Source: Nanosynbacter sp. (GTDB lineage: Bacteria > Patescibacteriota > Saccharimonadia > Saccharimonadales > Saccharimonadaceae). From it: a stretch of DNA of 64,000 nucleotides. Shown piece by piece: positions 42,701-51,536 of the stretch. Position 1 is the first letter of the stretch. Each line of letters starts with the position of its first letter. The notes under the pieces were generated by a model. It saw only the letters and a program-made list of their open reading frames with translations, was not told where the DNA came from and ran no database searches. The stretch spans positions 1-64,000 of the forward strand of contig JABZJS010000001.1 in the NCBI GenBank assembly GCA_015257665.1, given 5' to 3'. The translations under genes and the position numbers were made by a program.

Positions 42701-42862
42701 TTGCATTTGTCTCGCGTTCCGACGTTAGGTGAGCTTACGAGCACCGAAGCTCAGAAGGACATTGAACGATATGGTTTCAACCCTGAGGAGGATCGGGACA
42801 CATCACACAAGACCACACTTTGCTTATTTAACAAAGTAATAGGGAAGAGCAGCTTGGGCTAG
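42701..42862 (+). CDS. Possible 53-codon ORF or gene remnant
   Basis: The frame from TTG 42701 to TAG 42862 has protein-like composition (ELTSTEAQKDIERYGFNPEE), but no ribosome site and a non-ATG start. It may be a remnant of a longer gene or a small protein. The rest of the gap between 42607 and 42958 shows only the murD promoter. Confidence 0.25.
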   Translation: MHLSRVPTLGELTSTEAQKDIERYGFNPEEDRDTSHKTTLCLFNKVIGKSSLG

Positions 42863-42943
42863 TGGATTTTTGTGTTTTGAGCGGATTAATAACAATAACC
42901 CTCATTCTCACCTCTGATGAATCCACATGAGACAGGCTATGTA

Positions 42944-42952
42944 TGCTATAAT
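42944..42952 (+). promoter_or_regulatory. Extended -10 promoter of murD
   Basis: TGCTATAAT, with TATAAT at 42947-42952, exactly 6 nt before ATG 42959. Confidence 0.6.
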
Positions 42953-42958
42953 GACGAT

Positions 42959-44305
42959 ATGAAAGTTGCGATTGCTGGGTACGACGTTGAGGGTCGTGCA
43001 ACATATGATTATGCGCGGCAGGTGTGGCCTGCGGCTGAGATTGTGATAGCAGATGAGCGGCGCATTGTTGATGTGCCGCCTGGGGTGGTGGATGTATTGA
43101 CAGGCCCAGATGCCTTTGCTCAGCTGGGTGATACCGATATCGTCATGCGCACCCCTGGATTGGCACCGTGGCGGATCGAGACAGATGGGACGGTGTGGTC
43201 GGCTACGAATGAGTTCTTCGCACGCTGCCCCGCGCCGATCATTGGCGTGACAGGTACAAAGGGCAAGGGTACAACGGTGAGCCTCATCGCTGCTATGCTG
43301 CAAGCCCTTGGTCGCACTGTCCATGTGGTGGGCAATATTGGCCGGCCAGCTCTGGCTCAGCTGGCGCAGATTGGCCCAGATGATGTGGTCGTGTATGAGC
43401 TGAGTAGTTTTCAGCTGTGGGATGCCGAGCGTTCACCGCAGATCGCAGTAGTACTAATGATTGAGCCCGATCATCTCGACAAACACGTTAATTTTGCCGA
43501 GTATGTCGATGCTAAGGCTAATATTCGGCGGCACCAGCGGCCAGGTGATGTGTGTATTTATCATCCGAGCAATCCATATGCCGCGCAGATCGCTGAGTCG
43601 CTTGACACGGACGTTGCGCGTGGCAGCCTGGGTACACCACCACCAGCGTATCGCTATGGCACGCCAGACGATGGGCTGGTGTATGTGAAAGATGGTGCCT
43701 TTTGGCAGGGTGAGCGGCGGCTTTGCGCAACGGACCGCCTGCAACTGCCAGGTGCGCACAATATTGAGAATGCCTGTGCTGCGCTGAGCGCAGTGCTCGC
43801 CTTCGATCCACAGGCTGTGCCACAGCGTCTAGCGGAAGGACTGGCGAGCTTTACTGGTTTGCCGCATCGCTTGGCCTTCGTGGCAGAGCAGGATGAGGTA
43901 CGGTATTATGACGACAGTATTGCTACCACACCGGGCAGTGCCATTGCAGCGCTGCGTGCCTTTGCAGAGCCCAAAGTGCTCATCGTTGGTGGGGCAGACA
44001 AAGGTGGTGATTACGAGCCACTGGCACAAGAGGTGTATGATCAGGGTGAGTCTGTCCGCGCTATCATTACTATGGGAGCGAATGCTTCGGCGATTGCAGC
44101 GGTATTACAAAACTATGATGTTGCTGCACCTATCACAACACTTGGTAGTGTACCTATGACAGAGGTCGTGGATACCGCTAAGCAGCAGGCTAAGCCTGGT
44201 GATGTCGTCATCCTAAGCCCCGCTGCCGCGAGCTTTGACCAATACCGTAGCTATGCCGACCGTGGTGAGCAATTTATTGCAGCGGTGCAGGGCAGTGAAG
44301 CATAA
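42959..44305 (+). CDS. murD: UDP-N-acetylmuramoylalanine-D-glutamate ligase
   Basis: 448 residues from ATG 42959; in-frame ATG 42917 lies upstream of the promoter. The Mur-ligase P-loop is GVTGTKGKGTT (about 96-106), followed by ELSSFQLWDAE and EPDHLDKHVNFAEYVDAKAN, which holds the carbamylated-lysine region, and the C-terminal IVGGADKGGDYEPLA. The MurD call and not another Mur ligase rests on ELSSFQL and GG.DKG.D. Adds D-Glu to UDP-MurNAc-Ala in the cytoplasm. Isolated from the usual dcw cluster. Confidence 0.92.
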   Translation: MKVAIAGYDVEGRATYDYARQVWPAAEIVIADERRIVDVPPGVVDVLTGPDAFAQLGDTDIVMRTPGLAPWRIETDGTVWSATNEFFARCPAPIIGVTGTKGKGTTVSLIAAMLQALGRTVHVVGNIGRPALAQLAQIGPDDVVVYELSSFQLWDAERSPQIAVVLMIEPDHLDKHVNFAEYVDAKANIRRHQRPGDVCIYHPSNPYAAQIAESLDTDVARGSLGTPPPAYRYGTPDDGLVYVKDGAFWQGERRLCATDRLQLPGAHNIENACAALSAVLAFDPQAVPQRLAEGLASFTGLPHRLAFVAEQDEVRYYDDSIATTPGSAIAALRAFAEPKVLIVGGADKGGDYEPLAQEVYDQGESVRAIITMGANASAIAAVLQNYDVAAPITTLGSVPMTEVVDTAKQQAKPGDVVILSPAAASFDQYRSYADRGEQFIAAVQGSEA

Positions 44306-44533
44306 GCCGCTTCATCCTCGTGCTTTCCATGACCAATCGGTATAAGGGTAAATATCTCTCCAGTATGTTCATTTCTTGCATAGGAATCGTTCGCAGCTAT
44401 GATGAGCAGTTTTCGTTTTGAATGAAATAATGGAACTGGCGAAGTAGAGTGCTATTTTGCGATTGAGCAGAATATACTATAATAGATTACAAACAATTGT
44501 ATAAGCAATACAAGATAAGGAATCGATAATCTA

Positions 44534-45496
44534 ATGGATCAGCAACCGCACACCAACTCACCGCAGCCCGCAGCTGCGCCGCAGTATAGTAAGGGGCAGC
44601 TCGCCGTGGCCCGCGCCAATATGCCCAGTGATAATACTGTACTGGCAGTCACCTTTATTAGCTTCTTTTTTATGACGTCACTCTACTTTATTGTCACAAC
44701 ATTGATAAATTACGGAAGAGATAAGCCTACCTATGTAGAGACTGATACACTTCCGCTGTGGCTTCATTTGATCATGGATCTATTTAGCGGCGCTCTTCTC
44801 TTTGGTATTATTCTCCTTATCGGGATGTTTTTCATCCGGATGGAGCGGCAGAAGATGCTGGGCAATGCTATGCAAGTAGAGTATAGTGATTATGCTTGGC
44901 TGCGCGACTGGGCTAATGTCACAGCGGCCGATCTCGGTTTACCACGGGTAGAGATCTTCGTGACGCAGAACCCAGTCATGAATGCCTATGCCTTTGGCTT
45001 TATGAATCCATACTGTATTGTACTGCACTCTGGCTCGATTCGCTATCTCACGCCCGACGAACTTAAGGCAATCGTTATTCATGAGATGGGGCATATTAAG
45101 TACAAGCACACTGTAGCTATGCTGTATCTACAGCCATTCTTGACGTTACCATTTATCTCGGTGGTGTTTGGCTGGCTAGCGGGCTTTTGGCAGCGCCGCA
45201 CTGAGTATACAGCCGACCGCTTGGCACTTACCTATACCGAAGATCCAGAGCTCGTCAAGAATGCACTCGTCAAGGTATATGTTGGCCCTGATGTGGCGGA
45301 GGGTATGAACGAGACTGCTCGTCAGTGGCAGCGCTATACCGCTAACCGGCCAATGAATCGCTTTGCCCAGACCTTGAGCGACCACCCATACCTCGTGCGC
45401 CGGCTTGATCACATTGATGAGATGACTGCTAAACTCCTTACGCCCCAAGCACCAGCTGCACCAACTCAGCCCACAACGCCAATCCAACCGCAGTAG
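44534..45496 (+). CDS. HtpX-like M48 membrane metalloprotease
   Basis: 320 residues. Membrane segments lie at about 36-58 and 78-100, then the cytoplasmic catalytic domain with HEMGH (183-187) and the third ligand Glu224 in RRTEYTADRLAL, typical of M48B. Further hydrophobic stretches around 198-218 are re-entrant or membrane. The N- and C-termini are Pro/Gln/Thr-rich. It degrades misfolded membrane proteins in other bacteria. A TATAAT near 44479 is the likely promoter; AAGGAATCG precedes the ATG. Confidence 0.88.
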   Translation: MDQQPHTNSPQPAAAPQYSKGQLAVARANMPSDNTVLAVTFISFFFMTSLYFIVTTLINYGRDKPTYVETDTLPLWLHLIMDLFSGALLFGIILLIGMFFIRMERQKMLGNAMQVEYSDYAWLRDWANVTAADLGLPRVEIFVTQNPVMNAYAFGFMNPYCIVLHSGSIRYLTPDELKAIVIHEMGHIKYKHTVAMLYLQPFLTLPFISVVFGWLAGFWQRRTEYTADRLALTYTEDPELVKNALVKVYVGPDVAEGMNETARQWQRYTANRPMNRFAQTLSDHPYLVRRLDHIDEMTAKLLTPQAPAAPTQPTTPIQPQ

Positions 45497-45530
45497 GGGG
45501 AAGCCGCGAGGCGACACAATGCTGCTTACA

Positions 45531-45571
45531 CGAGATGCCACTATCCATGCGATGGTGGCTTCTCGGTTTTG
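45531..45571 (+). terminator. Terminator after the HtpX-like gene
   Basis: Long imperfect stem CGAGATGCCACTATC with GATGGTGGCTTCTCG, tail GTTTTG. Confidence 0.7.
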
Positions 45572-45723
45572 CTTGGTGTATTGCGATAGTGGAATAGCAG
45601 CGAGACTCCACACTTTACTGAAACAAAGGTAACGGAGCAAGTGAACGCATAGCAATACGCTGTGAGGTTTGTGGCCAGCAATGCTTTGTGTCGTATAGTA
45701 GAGTCAGTATCTCAAGAGTGCGG

Positions 45724-45729
45724 TATAAT
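45724..45729 (+). promoter_or_regulatory. -10 box of prfB
   Basis: TATAAT, exactly 6 nt before ATG 45736, which decides this start over the upstream in-frame ATG 45688. Confidence 0.55.
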
Positions 45730-45735
45730 AGACGT

Positions 45736-46821
45736 ATGCAACCACTTAAAAAGCGTGCCGCACAGCTCCTCGCCGATATCCTCGATGCGATTCATCGTTT
45801 GCAGATTACTGACAAAGCTGCTCAGCTTACTCAGCTTGAGGCGCAGCTGACTGACTCGCAAATTTGGGCTAACCCAGCCCACGCCCAGCAAGTGTCACGT
45901 CACGCAGCAGCACTGCGAGGGCAGATAGAGCCATGGCGAGTGTTACAGGCTCAGGCGAGCGACATTGTGGAACTCATGGATCTTGGCGACGATTCGATGA
46001 TACCAGAGTTCGAGCAGCAGCTTGCCGCCCTCGAGCACGACTACCAAGCGCGCCACCGCGATCTCCTCTACAGTGGTGAGCATGATGATCAACCGGCTAT
46101 TATTAAGATTAGCGCTGGAGCTGGTGGTACCGATGCTCAGGATTGGGCAGCGATGCTCGAGCGGATGTACCTACGCTTTGCTGAGCAGCATAGCCTCCAA
46201 ACAGAACTCCTCGAGCGCTCGACGGGCGAAGAAGCTGGTATTAAGAGTGCGACATACAGCCTCCATGGTGCGTATGCCTATGGCCAGCTGCGCAGCGAGC
46301 ATGGCGTGCACCGCCTGGTCCGGCTGAGCCCATTTAATGCTGATCATTTGCGCCAGACAAGCTTTGCTTTGGTGGAGGTGATGCCAGAGATCGCTGAGCC
46401 CGAGCAGGTGCAGCTTGAGGACAAAGACCTTCGGATCGACGTCTATCGCAGTGGTGGCAAGGGTGGGCAGGGCGTTAATACGACCGACTCGGCAGTGCGC
46501 GTTACCCATTTGCCTACTGGTATCATCGTTGCGATTCAGAACGAGCGCAGCCAAATTCAAAACCGTGAGACGGCTCTCACTATCCTGCGCTCGCGCCTTG
46601 CTCAGCTCCAGCACGAGCAGCAAGCCGCCAGTCTGGCTGACCTCCGCACTGGTGAGTCCGCTAGCTGGGGTGCACAGATCCGCAACTATGTGCTTCATCC
46701 CTATACCCTCGTTAAAGATACCCGCACCAAACACGAAGCCCACGACGCCCAAGCTGTCCTCGATGGCGGCATTGACGGCTTTATTGAGGCGTATTTGGCG
46801 ATGGGAGTGGGGGAGAAGTAA
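45736..46821 (+). CDS. prfB: Peptide chain release factor 2
   Basis: 361 residues. The codon-recognition tripeptide SPF (198-200, in LVRLSPFNADHLRQTSFA) marks RF2 (UAA/UGA), and GGQ is at 243-245 (SGGKGGQGVNTTDS). The reading frame is uninterrupted from ATG 45736, so the programmed +1 frameshift at an early UGA, used by many bacteria for autoregulation, is absent. The start codon lies 6 nt after TATAAT. Confidence 0.95.
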   Translation: MQPLKKRAAQLLADILDAIHRLQITDKAAQLTQLEAQLTDSQIWANPAHAQQVSRHAAALRGQIEPWRVLQAQASDIVELMDLGDDSMIPEFEQQLAALEHDYQARHRDLLYSGEHDDQPAIIKISAGAGGTDAQDWAAMLERMYLRFAEQHSLQTELLERSTGEEAGIKSATYSLHGAYAYGQLRSEHGVHRLVRLSPFNADHLRQTSFALVEVMPEIAEPEQVQLEDKDLRIDVYRSGGKGGQGVNTTDSAVRVTHLPTGIIVAIQNERSQIQNRETALTILRSRLAQLQHEQQAASLADLRTGESASWGAQIRNYVLHPYTLVKDTRTKHEAHDAQAVLDGGIDGFIEAYLAMGVGEK

Positions 46822-46975
46822 AAATCAACCCCATATTATCACTACTATTATTCTCAGGTAAACGACTGCAAAAGATGACAAAATCACAACATTTTTGTAT
46901 ATAACACTGTTGACATATGAGCTAATAGAGTAATAGAGTATCCCTCCCGCATAGGTTGTAGGTTGATACGTATCT

Positions 46976-47189
46976 TACAATGTAGTGGTTGCATAGTCTC
47001 AAGATGCCTCCTGGCTACTAAGCTCTCTTTTTTGCTACCATCAACACGTCATGTTGCATGAGTTCTTTGCCTTCGTTGCAGAAGTATCGGGATACTTCTG
47101 TTTTGTTTTTTGTATGGTGATAAGAAAGAGAGCTTAGTGAAGAGCTAGGCTCGTGTTGCACCTCATAGAGGTGCAGAGAGGAGTCCATT
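46976..47189 (+). promoter_or_regulatory. Folded leader with embedded terminator upstream of the 72-aa gene
   Basis: The left arm 47017-47041 pairs with 47114-47138 (14 perfect pairs, then pairs with 3 G-U and one mismatch on the plus strand). Inside are a small CAACA/TGTTG hairpin and a strong terminator (47079-47088 with 47091-47100, then TTTTGTTTTTT). A GCACCTC/GAGGTGC hairpin (47158-47174) stands just before the ribosome site GAGGAG. Possible -10 TACAAT near 46976. The layout recalls an attenuator or riboswitch. Confidence 0.5.
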
Positions 47190-47408
47190 ATGGACCGCGT
47201 AAACATCCTTCTTTGGGCCGTCACCGCTTCACTTGAGATGCATCCCGACAGGTCTCTGGATGAAAGAACTCTCCCTGCTGACCTCTGTCCGCATGAGCGG
47301 AAGGAGCTCCTTGCGAGGCTTACTCGAATGGGCTTTTATGCCTATATTAGAGAGTTCTTCACCTCAGGCCAGATAGGCATCGTCTTGGTCACCGAGAGAC
47401 AGAAGTAG
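47190..47408 (+). CDS. Unknown small protein (72 aa)
   Basis: ATG 47190 follows GAGGAG. The sequence is globular and helical in appearance (SLDERTLPADLCPHERKELL, then FYAYIREFFTSGQIGIVLVT). No recognised family, though the pattern of helices might suit a small nucleic-acid binding fold. It is the only gene downstream of an elaborate leader, and a hairpin follows it, so leader and gene form one regulatory unit. Confidence 0.6.
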   Translation: MDRVNILLWAVTASLEMHPDRSLDERTLPADLCPHERKELLARLTRMGFYAYIREFFTSGQIGIVLVTERQK

Positions 47409-47418
47409 CCACTACTAC

Positions 47419-47454
47419 GCCCCGCGAAGATAATAACTATTATTTTCGCGGGGC
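47419..47454 (+). terminator. Terminator-like hairpin after the 72-aa gene
   Basis: 10-bp perfect GC-rich stem (47419-47428 with 47445-47454) extended by inner A/T pairs; T-tract weak. Confidence 0.55.
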
Positions 47455-47624
47455 AACTCACCGTGATTTTTGTATTTTTATTATTTTGTAGGATAGCTAT
47501 CTGCGGCTGTACTTTGAGATGTGTGATACGTCGTGTCTAATTAACCACGTAATAATCATAACAGTGGTGTAATGTACCGATGCGTTGCAACATGTAAACA
47601 ATCTCGTTTTCAGATGCAGCCATA

Positions 47625-47633
47625 TGCTATACT
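47625..47633 (+). promoter_or_regulatory. Extended -10 promoter of ftsE
   Basis: TGCTATACT with TATACT at 47628-47633, exactly 6 nt before the GTG start 47640. Confidence 0.55.
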
Positions 47634-47639
47634 GGTATA

Positions 47640-48323
47640 GTGATATTGTTAGACAGAGTAACCAAACGGTATGATAAGGACGCCAAGCCGGCGCTTGATC
47701 GGGTAAGCTTACATGTTGAGCCCAATGAATTCGTCGTTATTATTGGCACGAGCGGGGCGGGCAAGAGCACGCTTCTTAAGCTCCTCACTCGCGAAGAGAA
47801 GCCCACAACGGGTAAGATTGTGGTTGGTGGTATCGACTACGACACCTTGAAAGATAAGCATATTCCACTGCTGCGCCGCAAGATTGGTGTGGTGTTTCAG
47901 GATTTTAAACTATTGCCGCAGCGCACCGTTTTTGAGAACGTAGCCTTTGCGCTGGAGATTGCAGGTATGAGCAACCGCGAGATTAAGAACACAGTGCCTA
48001 AGGTGATCGATCTCGTCGGCCTCCGGGGTAAAGAGAAGCAATTTCCGCACCAACTTAGTGGTGGCGAGCGCCAGCGCGTGGCGATTGCCCGTGCCGTTGT
48101 GCGCCAGCCTAAAATTCTTATCGCTGATGAGCCCACTGGCAACCTTGACCCTAAGCACAGCTGGGATATCGTCCGCTTGCTCGAGAAGATTAATAAATAT
48201 GGCACCACCGTGCTCCTGACCACCCACAATGTCGAGATCGTTAACCGGCTCAAGCGCCGCGTCATCACCATTGAGCATGGCAAGATCACGCACGACCAAG
48301 CCAGAGGGAGTTACCGTCAATGA
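47640..48323 (+). CDS. ftsE: Cell-division ATP-binding protein FtsE
   Basis: 227 residues, GTG start. Walker A GTSGAGKST (36-44), signature LSGGERQ (139-145), Walker B LIADEPTGNLDP (160-171). Family-specific features are the short length and FQDFKLLPQRTVFENVA. It forms the FtsEX complex at the septum and drives wall hydrolase activation. The ftsX start overlaps its end (ATGA). Confidence 0.94.
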   Translation: MILLDRVTKRYDKDAKPALDRVSLHVEPNEFVVIIGTSGAGKSTLLKLLTREEKPTTGKIVVGGIDYDTLKDKHIPLLRRKIGVVFQDFKLLPQRTVFENVAFALEIAGMSNREIKNTVPKVIDLVGLRGKEKQFPHQLSGGERQRVAIARAVVRQPKILIADEPTGNLDPKHSWDIVRLLEKINKYGTTVLLTTHNVEIVNRLKRRVITIEHGKITHDQARGSYRQ

Positions 48324-49300
48324 GTCGTCGCAAAGATACCGCCCGCGCCTTGATGCAGCAAAAGCGCCGCCGTCGCCAGTGGCTGACGTTTGTCCGAATT
48401 TGCCGCTATGGCGTTAATAACTTTAGCCGCAACGCATGGCTGACTGTTGCTGCGACGCTTGTGATGACGATTACATTGCTGATTGTCTTTACTACTTTTG
48501 TCGCCCAGCGTTCACTGGCTGATACCGCTCAGGCTATCAACAAGGATATCGACCGCTCAATTTACCTCCGCCCTGATGTCTCGGAGGAGCGCGCTCAGCC
48601 AGTACTAGTAAGTTTGCGCCGCCTCAGCAACGTCGAGTCAGTACGCTTTATTAGTACTGAGGAAGCCAAGGAGCAATTTGCCAAAGCTAATAAGGACGAT
48701 GAGGCTAAACTGAATGCCCTTAAGGAGGCGACAAATTCACTGCCTGCGACGATCCGTATCACCCTGCATGACAATAACGATACATCGCAGCTGATAGACT
48801 TCGTCAATACTAATTCTGCGCTCAAACCGTTGATTAGCGCCACCCAAACACCGACCTTTATGAGTCAGCGGCGCAACGGTACGACGCGCATTGCAGAGTG
48901 GACGCATATGTCGCAAAAGGCTGGAGTAGCGGCCAGCGTCCTCTTTATCGCTATCTCGTTCTTGATTATTTTCAACACCATCCGCATGGCAATCTTCAAC
49001 CGACGTGATGAGATCGAGATGATGAAACTGATTGGTGCCGACCGTGGCTTTATTCGTGGGCCGTTTTTGGTGGAGGCAGTGGTATATGGGGTGATTGCCG
49101 CAGTGATCGCGACTACTCTGGGTATTATCACGCTCTTTATCTCGGGTGATTCGCTCAAGAAGTGGGGGGTCGCTCTCCAGCCTATGATTGATATGGCAGC
49201 ATCCTACTGGTGGCTTATCGCCCTGGCAATGATGGCACTGGGCGCGTGCATCGGCGTCGTCTCATCGCTGGTGGCTACTCGCCGCTACCTAAAGATTTAG
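48320..49300 (+). CDS. ftsX: Cell-division permease-like protein FtsX
   Basis: 326 residues. A basic cytoplasmic N-terminus, first membrane span (about 42-65), an extracytoplasmic domain (about 66-200) that recruits a hydrolase, then three C-terminal spans with the NRRDEIEMMKLIGADRGFIR coupling loop. Overlaps ftsE by 4 nt. Followed by a coiled-coil CHAP protein, the usual kind of partner of FtsEX in Gram-positive bacteria. Confidence 0.93.
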   Translation: MSRRKDTARALMQQKRRRRQWLTFVRICRYGVNNFSRNAWLTVAATLVMTITLLIVFTTFVAQRSLADTAQAINKDIDRSIYLRPDVSEERAQPVLVSLRRLSNVESVRFISTEEAKEQFAKANKDDEAKLNALKEATNSLPATIRITLHDNNDTSQLIDFVNTNSALKPLISATQTPTFMSQRRNGTTRIAEWTHMSQKAGVAASVLFIAISFLIIFNTIRMAIFNRRDEIEMMKLIGADRGFIRGPFLVEAVVYGVIAAVIATTLGIITLFISGDSLKKWGVALQPMIDMAASYWWLIALAMMALGACIGVVSSLVATRRYLKI

Positions 49301-49323
49301 TATTGATATACAAAGGAGGCCCT

Positions 49324-50616
49324 GTGTTGACAAAGCACACACCGCTTGTTACCATAAGGAATATGAAACAATCCACCACATCTGTTTCGCGTGCCCACAC
49401 TGCTGCGGCCGCACCCAAAAAAACCAAGGGGCTTGCTACCAAGTCGGTTATTGTGGCGGCTGCCGTGATTATGGCGTTGAGTACGCCAGTCAGCACCTAC
49501 CTTGGTGTGACCACTGGGACCGCCTCGGCTGTGTCGCAGGAAGAGTACCAAAAGCAGATTGATGCGCTCAACAAAGAGATTGGGCAGTATCAGTCGCAGG
49601 CCAAGGAGTTGAACGAGAAGGCAAAGAGTCTGCAAAATGAGCTCGAAGTCTTGTCGAAGCAGAAAGCGATGATCCAAGCGCAGATCGACATCAGCCAGAA
49701 GAAGCACGACCAACTGCAAGAGAAGATTACTCAGACCAAGCGTGACATCAAGGCTAACCAAGACGCCTTGGGTGACACGCTGGCCGATATGTATGTCGAC
49801 CGCACCATTAGTCCGCTGGAGATGTTGGCGAGTAGCCGGAGCCTTGGCGACTATGTGGTGGAGCAAGATCGCCGCGATAGCATTCAGACCACGCTGAGTG
49901 AGACGATTAAGCGGGTCAATAGACTCAAGAAGCAGTTAGAGGAGCAAAAGAAGGAAGTTGAGCGTGTCTTGGCAGACCAAAAGAATGCCCGCGAAGCCCT
50001 CGCCGCCAAAGAGCGCGAGCAAGCTGACCTCCTTGCTCGCACGCAAAATGAAGAAGCAAACTACCAAAAGCTCACCGCAGACCGCGAGAGTGAGAAAGCC
50101 CGCGTCCAGAAGGCGCAGCAGGATGCCATCCAAGCGGCCATCCGCAACGCTGGCGGTGGTGGCTCACTTGGCATTACCTCTGGTGATGGCTCGATGGGTG
50201 GCTACCCATGGGCTGGTGGCTGTACCGTTGATGCCAATGCGTTGTCGCATGGTGGAGCATCTGGTGGTGGCGAAGACCCACTGGGCTATGGCTGCCGTCA
50301 GTGTGTAAGCTACGCCGCCTGGAAGACCTACCAAAAGACTGGTTACGCACCACGCTACTGGGGCAACGCCAATATGTGGCCAAATGCCGCTCGCAATGCT
50401 GGTTTCTCGACGGGCCGCACTCCACGAGCCAATGCTCTTGGTGTTATCTCAGCAGGACAGTATGGGCATATCGTCTACATTGAAGGCTACGACGCTGGTA
50501 GCAACACAGTCCGCATCAGCCAGTTTAATTACTTCAATGCAGGCGGTTCTGGCTGGGGTCATTACAGCGAAATGACAGTACCCGCCAGTACGTACGATAC
50601 GTATATCTATTTATAA
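49324..50616 (+). CDS. Coiled-coil CHAP-domain peptidoglycan hydrolase (PcsB-like)
   Basis: About 430 residues. AAAGGAGG (49312-49319) favours GTG 49324 or TTG 49327; ATG 49363 lacks a ribosome site. A signal segment (about 43-70) precedes a long coiled coil (about 72-285, ending in repeated Lys/Glu/Gln heptads) and a C-terminal CHAP-like domain with the Cys in GYGCRQCVSYAAW and the His in YGHIVYIEGYD. This matches PcsB, the FtsX-activated hydrolase that splits the septal wall. A terminator follows. Confidence 0.87.
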   Translation: MLTKHTPLVTIRNMKQSTTSVSRAHTAAAAPKKTKGLATKSVIVAAAVIMALSTPVSTYLGVTTGTASAVSQEEYQKQIDALNKEIGQYQSQAKELNEKAKSLQNELEVLSKQKAMIQAQIDISQKKHDQLQEKITQTKRDIKANQDALGDTLADMYVDRTISPLEMLASSRSLGDYVVEQDRRDSIQTTLSETIKRVNRLKKQLEEQKKEVERVLADQKNAREALAAKEREQADLLARTQNEEANYQKLTADRESEKARVQKAQQDAIQAAIRNAGGGGSLGITSGDGSMGGYPWAGGCTVDANALSHGGASGGGEDPLGYGCRQCVSYAAWKTYQKTGYAPRYWGNANMWPNAARNAGFSTGRTPRANALGVISAGQYGHIVYIEGYDAGSNTVRISQFNYFNAGGSGWGHYSEMTVPASTYDTYIYL

Positions 50617-50635
50617 GAAAGAATACATAGCGCAA

Positions 50636-50667
50636 ACGACCACCCAGGTAGCGGTGGTCGTTTTTTT
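50636..50667 (+). terminator. Terminator after the CHAP hydrolase
   Basis: ACGACCACC/GGTGGTCGT stem (50636-50644 with 50653-50661), TTTTTT tail; lies between convergent genes. Confidence 0.85.
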
Positions 50668-50688
50668 GATGGGTGGAACTCTCGAAGC

Positions 50689-51405
50689 CTATGCTGCAGA
50701 TAGGGTAGGCTGGTGTGGGGTGTCGGCCTGGGTAATGCCTATATCAGTGGTATTGTTCGTCTCGGGCGGGCTAACTCGGTACCCATACTGGTTGTACTCT
50801 GTGCCAATTGGATCATCGCTCTCGCAGCGCCGGAGGGGCTTGATATCAGTAGGCAGCTGGGCGATGTAGCTGTTGCTAAAGGCGGCGCGTGTATCGGCCT
50901 GGGCCATATGAGCCAGTAGGACAAAGAGCTCTTTGACGTTGCTGACTGCTTCGCTTGTGCTGGGCGGCTTCTCACCGCCGTAGGTAAAGCCGTGCTGCTC
51001 CTGCGCTAAGAGGTCTTGATTAAAACCGTGGCCGCAATCGCGGCAGTCTAGACAGCGCTCGTAGAAATAATGCACCGAGTAGGTAATCTCGCTATGTGTG
51101 ATGGTGATGGGCGGCTGGTCATCACGAGCGCCACCTTTCATCTTGGCAATGATGCGTGTGAGGCTATCGATGACGCTGTGGAGGGCTTGCTCGCGCTGGT
51201 GGCGCTCGTTGTCGATAATGCGCATCGCATCGAGCTTCTCGCTGCTATGGCGCGGGATAGTCGGCAATTCAGCAACAAGCGCAAGATATCCAACCACCTG
51301 GCGAGCCTGAGGGGTAGGCTTAGTAAGCAGCTGTGAGCTACCTTCAACAGTGGATGGTAATGGGCAAACAGGCGCTGCTTCTGAGCTGACAACGGCAAGA
51401 GACAT
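50689..51405 (-). CDS. Unknown protein with a Cys/His cluster (238 aa)
   Basis: The start is ATG 51405 (MSLAVV), with GAGG about 9 nt upstream; GTG 51420 is the longest start. Hydrophilic, no membrane segment. The middle carries ERCLDCRDCGHGFNQ (CxxCxxC-GH), a potential metal site. A Thr/Pro/Asn-rich C-terminal third follows. It is convergent with the CHAP hydrolase and divergent from repeat copy B. No family recognised. Confidence 0.6.
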   Translation of the reverse strand: MSLAVVSSEAAPVCPLPSTVEGSSQLLTKPTPQARQVVGYLALVAELPTIPRHSSEKLDAMRIIDNERHQREQALHSVIDSLTRIIAKMKGGARDDQPPITITHSEITYSVHYFYERCLDCRDCGHGFNQDLLAQEQHGFTYGGEKPPSTSEAVSNVKELFVLLAHMAQADTRAAFSNSYIAQLPTDIKPLRRCESDDPIGTEYNQYGYRVSPPETNNTTDIGITQADTPHQPTLSAA

Positions 51406-51536
51406 TAGAGATAACCTCACTCATTTTATTAAGAGAATAGTAATTGTCTATTATACGAGGATGAGGCAAAAATGCAAGGGGCTCGAAGCACTGCTATCGT
51501 TACCAACAAAAGCATAAACTCTTTTATTTATTGTTA

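Noticed and set aside
42917..42958. Extended N-terminus of MurD from ATG 42917
   Set aside because: The upstream ATG precedes an extended -10 box, and the extension adds non-conserved residues before the Rossmann start.
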